Shown in pieces: positions 11,855 to 23,253 of a DNA stretch of 64,000 bases (within the stretch, counting starts at the first letter, position 1; each line of letters starts with the position of its first letter). A program made the translations under genes and the position numbers. Source of the DNA: Capitulum mitella. Lineage: Eukaryota > Arthropoda > Thecostraca > Pollicipedomorpha > Pollicipedidae. The notes beneath the pieces are model-generated. The model saw nothing but the letters and a program-made list of their open reading frames with translations, had not been told where the DNA came from and did not search any database. Where the stretch lies: contig CP099841.1 of the NCBI GenBank assembly GCA_030062745.1, positions 19,719,398 to 19,783,397 on the forward strand, written 5' to 3'.

Positions 11855-12103
11855 AAAAGTTCGCAACCAACATTAAGAGGCCCAAATCAACGTAGACCCT
11901 CATTAAAGAACGCAAATAGTCAAATATAATGGAAACAAGAAAGTTTCGTTGTGTCATCAAGTTCAAGCGAAGTTTAGCGAAAAATACCGCAAAAATGGTC
12001 CGTTTTTCGAAAAACTGAAATCTTTATTCGCTTTGCACGACTTATAAAAATGATGGAGACGTGAAAGTCGTATTGTTGTAAACCTCAAAAACTGTTGCAA
12101 AAT

Positions 12104-12137
12104 GAGTATATATATACACATATATATGTATATATAA

Positions 12138-12186
<49 letters not shown>
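12104..12186. repeat. (TA)n microsatellite in gamma, unit B
   Basis: Longer counterpart of the tract at 3226-3280. Confidence 0.9.
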
Positions 12187-12188
<2 letters not shown>

Positions 12189-13288
12189 TGTGTGTGTGTG
12201 TAACCACTCACCAAAAGACATCATGAAGATGATTAGAAATCGCTTGTTCATGTGTTATTGAGGCAGAGTAGAACGTTTTGATACACAGCTTGGTGGTTTG
12301 TGTTCCTAGGTCCTTATTTAAATCAAATTCCCGGAGGAGTTTTATTATTGTTATGCACGTATCCAATGCCATCTCGTAAGTGCTTTGCTTCGAACCACGA
12401 ATTTTTCACAATGTTCTTTCGCGAAAAACTGGTATTTCTTTGAATTTTTTGACGTCTCAACTCTGCCAGTTCCGATGCGCCAGGTCGAATCCATTTTCGT
12501 CACGCCCTGACGACGCTGCGTTACACCTAGACCTTAGCTTTGTTTCCAAAGGCCCAAAGCCTGTTTTCTGTGAAAAAAAACAAACAGTATTTTGTCTTAG
12601 CGCCATAATTTATGATTCACAGGGCACTGGGTCACAAACAGCTGGATGTGTCGTTTCAAAACCACTGGTGTTCGTAAAAGACCGTGATTGTGATGGATGG
12701 AGTAGTACGGTCCTTGATTTTACACCTTTTACCTGATTTTGATATTGATACACCTTTTCTTCCTGAACTCTGCAAAGCCCCTGGCAATTCGGAAATCTAT
12801 CAATATTATATATAAATTTCATGTTTCCTAGACGACCAAAATTTCTTCCGTTTCAAATGGACCTGGACCATTTTTACGTCTGATGGCTTTCTTGGTAAAT
12901 GTGGGGGATCGTATTTTGTATCTTATCATTTCGGTCGCAGGAATTGTCTTCTACTTTTTGAGAGACGAAAAGCGACTACCTCCTCGGTAACACCTCATCC
13001 AGACTAAGTCCTCGTTTCGGGACGTTTCAGCAAATTGGTTTCAGTGAGACGGCAATGAATCAGGAAAAAAGCACATCGTTCCTTTCTGGGAACTGTTCTC
13101 TGTTTTGTCTAACGTGTTTTTTGTTCTTTGGATTTGCTAGTCGGCGCTGGGGGGAGATTTTCGTGCAAAGCTTTGCGGCAAAAGTCGTGATCTGTGACAC
13201 GGAGCCAGACTCAGACGGCAGGAACCCGTCCCGTGTCGCGTCGTTAAGGGGGGGGGGACTGGTATCGACGGCTGTCCCCTGTCCCCAG

Positions 13289-16200
13289 CACGGCGGCGAC
13301 CCGGCTCTCGGAACGCATCACCGACACCCGACACCGCACCTTCCGCGACCTCATGTCCCATTACAAGGACATCAAGGCCTCCGCCAAGAGGATGGAGCAC
13401 GATGTCGCTCTGCGCCGTGCTGAAGACCTTCCTCGGCGAGGACAACTTCTCGAACCTGTCCGAGCTGATCGGCATGTACGGCAGGGTACGTGGGCGGTGG
13501 CGGCTTGATCGCGCCAACTGACGACGTAGTTTGGTCTCGCGTGTGCTTTTAGACCAGTTCACCGTATGCGATGGTCTTACGATTGATTGTGTCACCCAGA
13601 AGAACAGCGGGCTTTGCGGTGCTGTCTTTGGGCGTTTGACGCTTTCTGTCGCAACCATGGAGTTAGGCGTCATGGTATGCGATGATGCAGTGCCCGTCCC
13701 CGGTGCGATGTGCATTATCTGTCTGCACTGCCGCCAGATATGCGTCAACTGCTTCAACATCCTGGACGGCGAGATGTCGCCGGTGGCGGTGGGCGTGTAC
13801 CTGTCGCCGTCCATCATCGACCACTCGTGCCAGCCCAACGCCACAGCCACCTTCGTCGGACGCACCATCTCCATTCACGCCGTGGAGGACATTCCCAACT
13901 TCACGTGGGACAAGGTGGGCGCGTCTCACGCGGTCGCCAGAGTCCTCTCCGAATGGCGGCATGTAGAGCCGGCGGCGGCACGTGCGGTGGAAACGCCCGG
14001 AGTCAGCTGATCGTGGCTCTGCGACCTTGCACGGAACCAGTCGGCCGCAGTGTTGGTGCGCTGCCACTCCAGGCTCACCGTGAGACGCCGTTCACGACGC
14101 GGTCAGACGCCTTGGATGTGCCGATTCGTGCTGATCACTCACGACTCACGTCAGTGGTGTCGTCGTGCTGCTTTTACACGGCTGCCGCCTAGTTAATGGT
14201 ATCAATCTGGGCCGCTTTCGTGCGAAGACCGAGATGGTTCCCGCCTGGCTGCGATGTACGATGTGGTTGTGAAGCCGGTGGCGCATGACTGTGTGCGCCA
14301 ACCCGGTGACGCACCATAACAGGCAATGCAGCATTGTTATTGGGGTCGCTTGGCCGTGCTTGTTTGTGGAGGGGTATCAGTATGGCAGCTTTCCACTCAC
14401 TGGCCGCCCCGCCGTTCGTTCACGTGCTGCTAACAACATGCAAGATGGAAACCTTAACGACGGTAAAGTAGCTTTTAGGTCACCTGATAGCGACGCCGTC
14501 AGCGCTACACGCGCGAGATGCATTCAACCGTTGCGGAGCGTCGAGTAATTCAGACATTGTTTCTCGATGTCAGCGCTTCACTGCACACAGTGCGATGACG
14601 AAAACGTTAACAGGCAGGCGCCGTCGGCCGGCTGGTGGCTGGGCTGACCCGTCTGACCGCCAGTCGACCGCCAGCTGGCCGGATGGAGTAGTGCTCTGTG
14701 GCCTCCAGCCGGCACGGCCACTCGCTGGTCGGATGGAGTAGTGCTCTCCGCTCTCCGCACGGCCCTGTCGGTTGGTCCGAGAGGACGGGACTCAACACCA
14801 TCGGCTGCTGCTGTTTGACGGCCTCGTCCAACCGTCTGCTCCGACCAGCTGCGACTGCCGCTGTCTAACATTCCCTCCGTAGTCTCAGCTCACGGCGCCA
14901 TCGAGGACTCGGAACGTACCGTGATCTCCGGTCCACCTCCTGCCACGTGCGCGGGGCTCTGGCGATGCAACCCACAATCTGTCCCACTGGTCATATCATC
15001 ACCCCCTGAGCGTCCGATAACGGGTGTATCGAACGGCTCCGGTCGCACCCCCTCACCCCCACCCCCTTCCCCTCCCCCGTGAACGGGCCTCGGCCGCTGG
15101 CAGGTGCGTATAAGCTACATCGACACACTGGCCGACACGGAGACCCGTCGCCGCGAGCTGCGCAACGGCTATTTCTTCGACTGCGACTGCCCGCGCTGCA
15201 CGCCCGGCGAGTTCGCCGACCTGGAGCGAGCGCTCCGCTGCGGTACGTGGTGCGGACGCTCCGCTGCGGTACCCGGCAACCCGCAGCGGCACGTGGAACT
15301 CCGCTGCCGTGCTGCAGACGTGGTACATTGTCTCGTGCCTCACAGCGATACATAATAGTCCGTTACGGCATGGAGTACTCCGCTCCGCTTAGTGGCGCTG
15401 CGCTGCGTAAAGATTGGCGGCGGTGTGTGGTGACCCGCTGCGTCACGCTCGTCAGGCGGCTCGTGTGTGGCATGTTCCGGGCAGCATACCTTGTCGGTCG
15501 GTGTCGAGGTGCTGGTTCTGCCCGCGGTCTCCAGCGGTGCTCTGTTCTCAGGCACGGACGGCTGCGACAGGCCGGTGATTCTGCCTCGGGAACCGTCGGG
15601 GGATGGCCCGTGCTGCTCTCGCTGCCGCTTCGCCGACTACCCGGCCGACGTGTTCGCAGAGTTCGAGGCCGTCCGGCAGATGACGCAGAACACGGCCCAG
15701 GACAACACCGTCTGTGAGTGCGGCTCTGTGCCACGAGCGGCTAGAGTCATGCTGGTCGACGAAAGGCCGAGGTTGACCGCGTGCAGAGCGCACCAGCGTC
15801 CTAAACCTGACGGTAATACTAGAGATGAAACCTCGAGTCGGCGCGTGCCGTTGCCTTCCCGTCACTAGGTAACGTTTGGATGCCAAACGGCGCGTGCCCG
15901 TTTCCTGCCCGTGCCGCAGATTACGACCTGTGCCTGCGCTGCCTGGAGCGTCAGGAGCCCCTGCTGCACCCGCTGAATGTGTACCGCGTGAAGATGCTGG
16001 ATTTGACGCTGGAGGCGGCCATCACAACCGACATGTGGGAGCGCTGTCTGGAGCTGGGGAAACAACTGGAGGGCGGATACCTGTGAGTTGGGTTGGGGTC
16101 AAGAGAGATTGGGGTGACTGGGGTGGAATGAGTGCCCGGGACAGAGGAATATCTAGGCGGATGGCTGTAGTATTGTGAAGAGTGCCTGGGACAAGTCTCA

Positions 16201-16778
16201 CGGCCACCCACAAGCTAAATGCTATTTCAACCGGAGGAAATCTCTATATACAGATAGCGGCTTTCTTCTCCTTTTTCAACGTGAATTGATTGCTGTAAGT
16301 TGTGGCCGGGCAGTCTGGACTTCTTGTGTTGCCCCTTGCTGTACTGTGCCGGGTTTACGTGGGCTGTCACGCTACACCGACTGGGCCGGGCTACGGCCTC
16401 GGGCGGTGCAGGGGTGCCGGCAGTCCCCGGCTGTGACCGGCTGGCCTGGTGTGGTGATGTGCGCGGACGCGACCGTCGACGGCGGCGGCCGCTGCCGGAC
16501 CCCGCGAACTCCGAGCTGCCGCAGACAGCTGACGCCTGCCGCCCGGCAGGAAGTACTACGGCCCGTACCACCCGCTGCTGGGCCTGTTCTACCTGAAGCT
16601 GGGCAAGATCGCGCTGTACCGGTTCCGCCACGAGCTGGCGTCGCGCTACCTGCGGCGGGCGGCCGACGTGCTGCGCGTCACACACGGCTCCGACCACCCG
16701 CTGTACCGGCACCAGCTGGCCAACCTGCTGCGCCAGCTCGAGGCGGAGACGGGCGGTCCGGGCCGGCCGCCGACCTGA
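13289..16778 (+). CDS. Smyd3: SMYD3-like methyltransferase, copy B, first visible exon frameshifted
   Basis: Exons: 13289-13485, 13738-13914, 15104-15242, 15552-15713, 15920-16082, 16550-16778, all at places matching copy A and with the same AG/GT borders. Exons 2-6 are intact and nearly identical to A (for example Val for Ala and Asn for Ser changes around the SET core). The first exon is 197 rather than 198 bases: one extra C near 13310 and two missing bases near 13400 shift the frame in between and beyond. This could be real decay of one copy or residual sequencing error. If the tandem copy is an assembly artefact, this is the other allele of copy A. Confidence 0.75.
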
Positions 16779-16913
16779 GCCGGCTCGGCTGGCCGCTCGC
16801 TCCCTCCCAGTGAGGCCGTTCGGTCTCGAGAGCCATGACTGGAGATATACGACAATGACTGAGGCGGGGCTCAAATACAATTTCAGGTCGTTGCTTCCTA
16901 TCATCGCCCAATG

Positions 16914-17383
16914 TTAACACGCGCACTGGAAGGGGCTCTTTTGTGCCTCCCACCTCTTTGTCTTGAAAATCTCGAGAACGGATCGGAGCTGGTCGCTGCC
17001 ACTGTGACATCAAACAGTTCAATAACTAGTCGATTGACGCAAAAAATCAAAAATCTAATGAAAAATTTTCAGGTTTGAAGCGTTTGAAGTCAGATAAACA
17101 TAACGAAAATAACGGTTGTCGCTGACAAACGAAAAGTTTGCAGAAGGACTAGCGTTCTACGGAAGATTATCATTTGCACATAACCATCCGGCATCATTCG
17201 GGTATACGTGATGGATGTCCCAAGACCAAAGCCAGGGTTAGTAGGGGTCAAGTTGATCAAAGGTCAAGGTCAGCCTCTTTGACCTCGTCCAGATTTGCTT
17301 TGCATCATGTCGGTTTGTATGAAATATGCATTCAAAGACTCTAATGAAGACATGTTTGACACATTGATACGCATATATGTATG

Positions 17384-17435
<52 letters not shown>

Positions 17436-18109
17436 TGTTTCATAGTAATCAAATCGTCTAATTAAGCCCATTATAACGAAACAACTTTAGCGCAAACATT
17501 TGACATATAACTCACTTTGGGTAAAAAACTCCATCCAAGGTCAATGACCTCGCTCCACCTTTTTTGACCTTGAGGAGGTAAGGAAACTTTAGAACTGGTC
17601 AGATGTACTGATCTATCTTCATGTATTGACTATCTTCATTAGAAATACGCGAAAAGCTGCGTTTAGCGCCCATATTTACACTCAAGCTGCACTAGTATCT
17701 CGTGTTGCTCGGAATCTGTTCTGCAGGAAATGAAAAATGACGTCAAAAGTCAATTACCTGACATGGCCTCGACCTAAAATCCTCAGTCAAGACGCCAAAT
17801 GAATGGATATTGTCGTATTCCACGTTTCAGCGCTCAAACACACCCTTTTCTCGTTTCATTCGAAAAGCCGTACGGAATGTCATGTACCGGCCGAGAAAGT
17901 GTCAAAAGTTGACCTTTTCGACCTCAGTTGACCCTGAAGATATGAACCTAAGACCATGAAAATTGCATATACGTAAATGGTTATGGCCCTACTCTACCCT
18001 TAACATTTCGTGGCTTTAGTTCATTCCGTTTCCGAGACGGAGTGGGATCTTTTGTGTCCCCCTTCCAGTGCGCGTTAGCGCGAAACCCCCTTCCACTGCG
18101 CGTGTTTAA
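16914..18109. mobile_element. TTAA-flanked non-autonomous DNA transposon, copy B
   Basis: Counterpart of 8462-9634 with the same ends and position relative to SMYD3, so it was inserted before the two units diverged. It includes a TA tract at 17375-17431. Confidence 0.65.
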
Positions 18110-19736
18110 GTCTGTCAAAAGATGGGGAGAGATCGAGACATTCGCAACTCCCCAGGTTCTCCAGCCATGCCGAGAGCTCTCAGCACATTTGCCCCTACCC
18201 CGTCAGCCGCTGTCTTCAGTCGTCTTTCTGCGGTGCTGTAGGCGAAGTGCCCAACTGCTGTGATTTTGAGTAGACGTATTCCAGTGTAATGCGTAGTCGC
18301 TGAGTTGGCTGCGCCTAACGACGCATTCACCAGCCAGTCCCCTCGAGTGTTACTGACCACTTTTTGGTTAATACAGGCGTATAGTTAGGAACGTTCTTGA
18401 ACATGGAAGGATCGGACGTCAGAGCTGTGTTAAGGTTTTTTTCATTCAATGCAGCACCATAGGGCTGATGTTAAAATGTTGCTAAGTTTAAAGGACCGCC
18501 TTCTTATCTGCTCCATGTGCTCCGGCAAACATGAATACAATGCAAGTGCCAACAGCAGGGCTTTTGTACGCCTCTGGACGGTGTCTTTGTTGACTGAATA
18601 TGACTCCACTTAGTTGTCGTTATCTTCGTTTTTGACCATTCTACTCTTTCACTGCGGAATGCGCTGTAGTCAAAAAGGGAGTAGCCTTTCACGACAGTCT
18701 GAGCCGTCGTCCCAGTCGGCGGTACGACAAGCAGAGAGAGAGGATGCCTGGGTTTGACCTGTCGACTGGTAAGTAGATGGAGATATATGCTGTCTGCTGT
18801 ACTGGGTATTGTAATTTAGAGCAGCAGTGGGTCAGTGCAGTTGGCGACAGGCTTGCTTGCGTAACGGTCCAATGGACGCACCTGAGGTGTTTCGCGCGTT
18901 CTTCATCTTTCGATACACAATCATTTAACCCAGAGTGACACTAGAGGGACAAAATAAGGACCTCCATGCCGTCGCGCACTGTCGCCATTTGCGCGTTTTA
19001 ACTGGTGAACGACGGTCTTTTTCCCAGACGATCGATGGTTGACGTTGTTTTGCGCCAGTGGGATCTTGGCTACTGGTTGGAAGGCTTCGCGGTTTTGGGT
19101 GATAACGCCACGAATGACCTCGTCTTTACAACATGGCATGGAGTAAACGAAGAAGACTCTGTCTCGACAAATCTCATCTTCGACCTTACGTGGCTTTCAA
19201 AGTGGTCATCAAGAGGTCATGAGGGGTTCAAGGTCATCTTTGACCGTGCTGTGTACAAGTTTTGACCTCTTGTTGAACGAACAATTCATTGGTTTGTGCG
19301 AATCATAGCGAAGTCATAGACCATGCCTTTGAAAATGACCTCATGCATCTGTGACCCCCTGATCTAAGACTGCCATGGGGTTTAAAATATGTGAAATTGA
19401 ACAGAGCTCCATTTCAGGCCATCATATGATGTCAGATTCGCATGCATCTCGAGCCCTTCGTTCTCATCAGTTCCAGCTGGAACCCGGCCGATGGAACCAA
19501 AGCCATTCGCGTTGTTGAATGTAATGTATTACACTGAACATAGCCATGCGTTTAAATGTTATAGGGTTCCTTTTGGAAAGTGGCACCTGGTTTGGTTTTG
19601 CGTACCTCCATTAAAAACAGCTTCCTTTTGCCTCGCAGCATTTACAGGTAGTTAAAACCGGCCAATGGACTACTGGGATGTCTGTGATACATACTGACAT
19701 GTCCGTGAAGAAAGGATCGTCCTGCTTCCTGCATGT
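18110..19736. repeat. Repeat block delta, unit B
   Basis: Collinear with 9635-11265, including the GIY-YIG-like remnant on the minus strand (18921-19139). It is cut by the MITE at 19741 and resumes at 20955. Confidence 0.75.
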
Positions 19737-19740
19737 TTAA

Positions 19741-20950
19741 CCCTATTCCCGGAGGGCTAGACGGTATGGTCGATTCCCGGCAAGAGGGCGGAGTCGCCCC
19801 CCCCCCCGAGATCTCGAGAACTACTTGTCCGATTTCATCGAACAAACGGCAATCTAGTTGCCATGACGTGAACTACATTTTTATAAAAAGAAATTCTCAA
19901 AATTTTGAAATGTGTGGATACAGGGGGCAAGAATGTCAAAATAGGGGGTACTTTTGGACTTCTTATAACTCGGTTGTTTATCGACCGATTTCAGTGAAAC
20001 TGGCATGAATCGAGAGATGATGGATAGGGCTTTTACCATGGGTACACAAGTCTGAAATTTTGAGAAAATTCATCAGCGTTCACAGGGTTTCAAAAATACG
20101 AGGATCAGTTTTCTAACAACTAAATGCACAAAAGTGGCAAAAACACTTTTTTGGCTTCTGCCAGTCATGTTATGCAAAAGAAGTACAAATCGCATTACAA
20201 TGTTTGTTTAATGTTAGCATAGGCGATGCCAGGGACATGAAAAAAGGGGAACTGTCATGGTCACACGTTCTTCAGATCAACTTGTGACCTTTGACCTTAA
20301 ATGACCTCCAGTGACTTTGGGATCACTTGGAATGATCCCGTGTGCATTTTAAGTTATCTCGAAACGTTTTCAATCATTTTAATTCACTCCATTTCAAAAA
20401 TTTCATTTTATGGCTATTGCGATATGGGGTACGCGCACTGACATTTTAGGTCATAGCTCCGTGACCCGACCTGATATCAAGCTGAAACTTGATACACAAG
20501 TAGAGGGCATCGTTCTACGTCATATATGTTCTGGGTTTGGCATTTGAAAAAACGTCGCCGAAAAAATTACACAAAAACAAATTTTGAATTTTGACCTTGA
20601 CCTGACCTTGTAAAGAGACCTGAAATGAACGAAATTACATTTGCACATTGTCAAACTATTTAGCTATACATCCATATAAGGTTTTAAGTTCTATCTTAAA
20701 AACTCTGTTTTTGGCAGACATTTTCCTCTTACCCTCAACATGGCCAAAAATGGTCTGAGGTTCCTCCCAAAACGTTGCCTGGCTCCGCCCCTGAGCAAAA
20801 CAGAATTTTGAATTTTTTCACGGCACGTAGAAAAATAGCCAGGAAAAGTCACCAAGTTTCGTGAAGCTGTTTAAAAAGCTTGGAATTGGCCAGCAAAAAA
20901 CCCGAGGGGAGGCAGATTCAGCCCCTCCCCCCCACCTGCCGGGAATAGGG
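19741..20950. mobile_element. piggyBac-type MITE, 1210 bp, with TTAA target duplication
   Basis: Terminal inverted repeats are CCCTATTCCCGG and CCGGGAATAGGG, flanked on both sides by TTAA (19737-19740 and 20951-20954). TTAA followed by CCC is the signature of piggyBac superfamily ends. The empty site is visible in unit A (near 11257), where TGAA stands at the target, and in the third copy near 50322 (TCAA). No transposase frame is present; internal short frames look random. The interior has several AGGTCA-type motifs. It is absent from unit A, so the insertion is recent, or polymorphic if A and B are alleles. Confidence 0.85.
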
Positions 20951-21009
20951 TTAAATAGTGGACGCTCGCAACACAAATATCACAGTAGATTTTTGCAATA
21001 GCAGAACCT

Positions 21010-23253
21010 CCTCTCGTCATAATGACGAACGAGACAGTCGCTCTGGCCCCTGTACATATTCAGACGAGACACGTCGACGACTTTGGGCGGTCCCGCTCCG
21101 CTGGTCTCGAACAGTGGCCTCGAACTCGGCAAGGCCCGGTTGGGTCACAAATTGTACGACGTACTCTTCAAACGGCTCCGAATTGTTGGGTGTGTCTTTC
21201 TCCTTGTCTTTCGCCGCTGAATAACTGGTGAAATGCCCTGGTGACGCTGAGCAGCGTGAGGTTGGCACACAGGGTTCGAACCTCCCTCAGCTTGACCTCG
21301 TTGATGTGCTCGACAGTGGTAACTGCAGCACCTTTGATGACGAGTTCGTTGACCGACATCGGTTTGCGGGAGCGGCACACACACCAGTGGTCGTTGATGC
21401 CGGCCTGTTCACACGAGCGCTCGGCCGGCACGGCCTCGAACAAGCTGATGCCGCTGTTGTTGACGTGTGGAAGGTACGTGGCTCCCATGTCTCGTAAGAT
21501 GTGACGCAGGGTGGCGTGCGCGTCGAAGAACGTGGTCAGCCGCGCCGAGTTTTGTTGCAAGTTCTTCACCCTGTCGGGGTACCGGACAGAATACCAGGGG
21601 GGTAGGATGATGTAGAAGACCGGCATGCGGGACTCGTAGCTTCCCATCTCGTAGCTCATCAGCGGGCCGAATCGCAAGCCGTGGTCACTGAAGAAAATGA
21701 GGATGGACGAGTTGTAGCGTTCTGAGTTTCTATATTTGTGGAAGAACTTGAGAAATCGTTCTTGCATGGACTTGACATAGCTTAGAGGACCGTCGTGGCT
21801 CATCCTGTTGCTGAATAAAAAGGCAAACTGAGGCCTTGTGGTTAACTCGTGTCATGAAATCTTCCAACCACTGCAGCTGGAAATCGATTTGCTCCCGCTG
21901 ATTAAAGCACGGGGTCTTGAGGTTTTTGATGAAGCGGGAGTCACTAATTGCACGGTACATTGGTCGTAAATAGTAGTCTGTAGGCGTGATGTAGAAACCT
22001 TTTTTAACGTAGTTGAATGTTCCCATGTATGGCGTGTCCTCGTTATACATGGTGACATAATTCAGTTTTGAGAATTGCTTCCAAATTAATGGTATGTTGT
22101 CCAGAGGCTCCTTTGACAAAGAAATGTTCAGTTGATCACATGTGAGGCCGGCGAGTAAAGCAAGCACGTTGGGAAATGTGTTGAGGCCGACTTTGGTCAA
22201 CCCTGACATGGGGATAGCTTTGTATTCGTTCGTTAAAAGTTGCTCGACATCAGGCAAAAACCGTTTGAAATTGAGCCGTGAAACTGAGTCTATCGCTACG
22301 AGGTAAACGCTCAGTTTTGTGTGATTCGTGGCTTGAGGTTGTACTTTTGTCTTCTCGCTATCTCCTGGTTGAGTTAAATTTCCCACGCTTGGTTTTGAAA
22401 CAATAAACGCTCGGAAATCCTCAAGAAGAATTTTTGTAGTGTTTGTACAAAAGCACCTAACGCGTATGAATTCGTCTTGGATTTGAAGCTGTCGTCGACC
22501 TTGAAAACAGGTTTTGTTGTCATTAACTCGATACTTATCATCGGAATGTCCTTCTGACGCTCGTTCTACACTTTGGTAACAACAGTCGACACTGCATTTC
22601 TTGGAAGATGTGTTCATGAAGAGCATGTCATCTTGCTGCTCAAGTCTCACTATGGCTGTTTGACGACAGCCTGCGAATAGTTTCCCTTTGGCGACCACGT
22701 GTTTGATGCTGTCGTCCCATGGGTGGTAATCCGGTATTTGGCAGGAGCTTGAATTAACCAACCATCCAATGATCTTGGGATGTTCAGGAGGCTTCGATGT
22801 CACTTGATTTCTCTCTGCGGGTTGTGTTCTGGCCGCTGGTGTGGTCTTCATGGGATGGTAGTTACGGGACGTTTGCGTTGTTTTGGTAGGACGATGCACG
22901 TCGAAACCTTGTGTGGCTTTGACGGGATGGTACACGTCTGAAGTAGAGGTAACGAGCTTTGCATACCACAAAATGCCGAAAATAGTCAGGCACGCTAGGG
23001 CCAGCATTATTTTGAACCGGATTTTACCACATCTTGTGATCCCTGTAGGCATCGCACGAAACTCCATGGTCTCCTTTGTTGCCATTTCTCTGTTACTACG
23101 TAAAAGCTGCCGATCCCAATTTGACAGGCTTTTTAAAATGTTGTTGCTTGTTGTTCGGAATCTTTGTTTATCCTGTATTCTTCCGGTGTCGTTTCCTGCG
23201 GAAAAAATATTCCATTGCTTATTGCATATTTTGCTCATCTTCAGGTGCAGCAC
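21010..23253 (-). pseudogene. DUF229 membrane protein gene copy B, with frame breaks
   Basis: This intronless gene is paralogous to 50349-52352. It opens at 23253, or more likely at Met 57 (23085), which puts one membrane segment (IMLALACLTIFGILWY) about 27 residues from the start as in the intact copy. It keeps conserved cysteines (VDCCYQS), AIDSVSRLNFKRFLP, NTFPN, NEDTP, ITPTDYYLRP and FFSDHGLRFG, all marks of DUF229 (Pfam PF02995), which has an alkaline phosphatase/sulfatase-like fold and no settled function. One extra base at 21834-21835 breaks the frame after VNHK; the correct frame resumes at about 21803. Two further single-base shifts occur near 21200-21225 and 21085. It is either a pseudogene or a real gene with assembly errors; other genes in the window show similar breaks. 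Confidence 0.8.

Larger units (their letters stand above)
11855..21041. repeat. Unit B: near-identical repeat of 2980-11354, probably an allelic (haplotype) duplicate
   Basis: The unit is collinear with 2980-11354 over its full length with few substitutions. Differences are about 100 bp missing near 13005, the 351-bp intron indel, microsatellite lengths, the MITE at 19741-20950 and small indels in SMYD3 exon 1. Homology starts at the right gap edge and ends at the base matching the left gap edge, as expected if two overlapping haplotype contigs were placed end to end. Confidence 0.8.

Noticed and set aside
11136..11966. Open frames spanning the N gap
   Set aside because: They exist only because N codons contain no stops.
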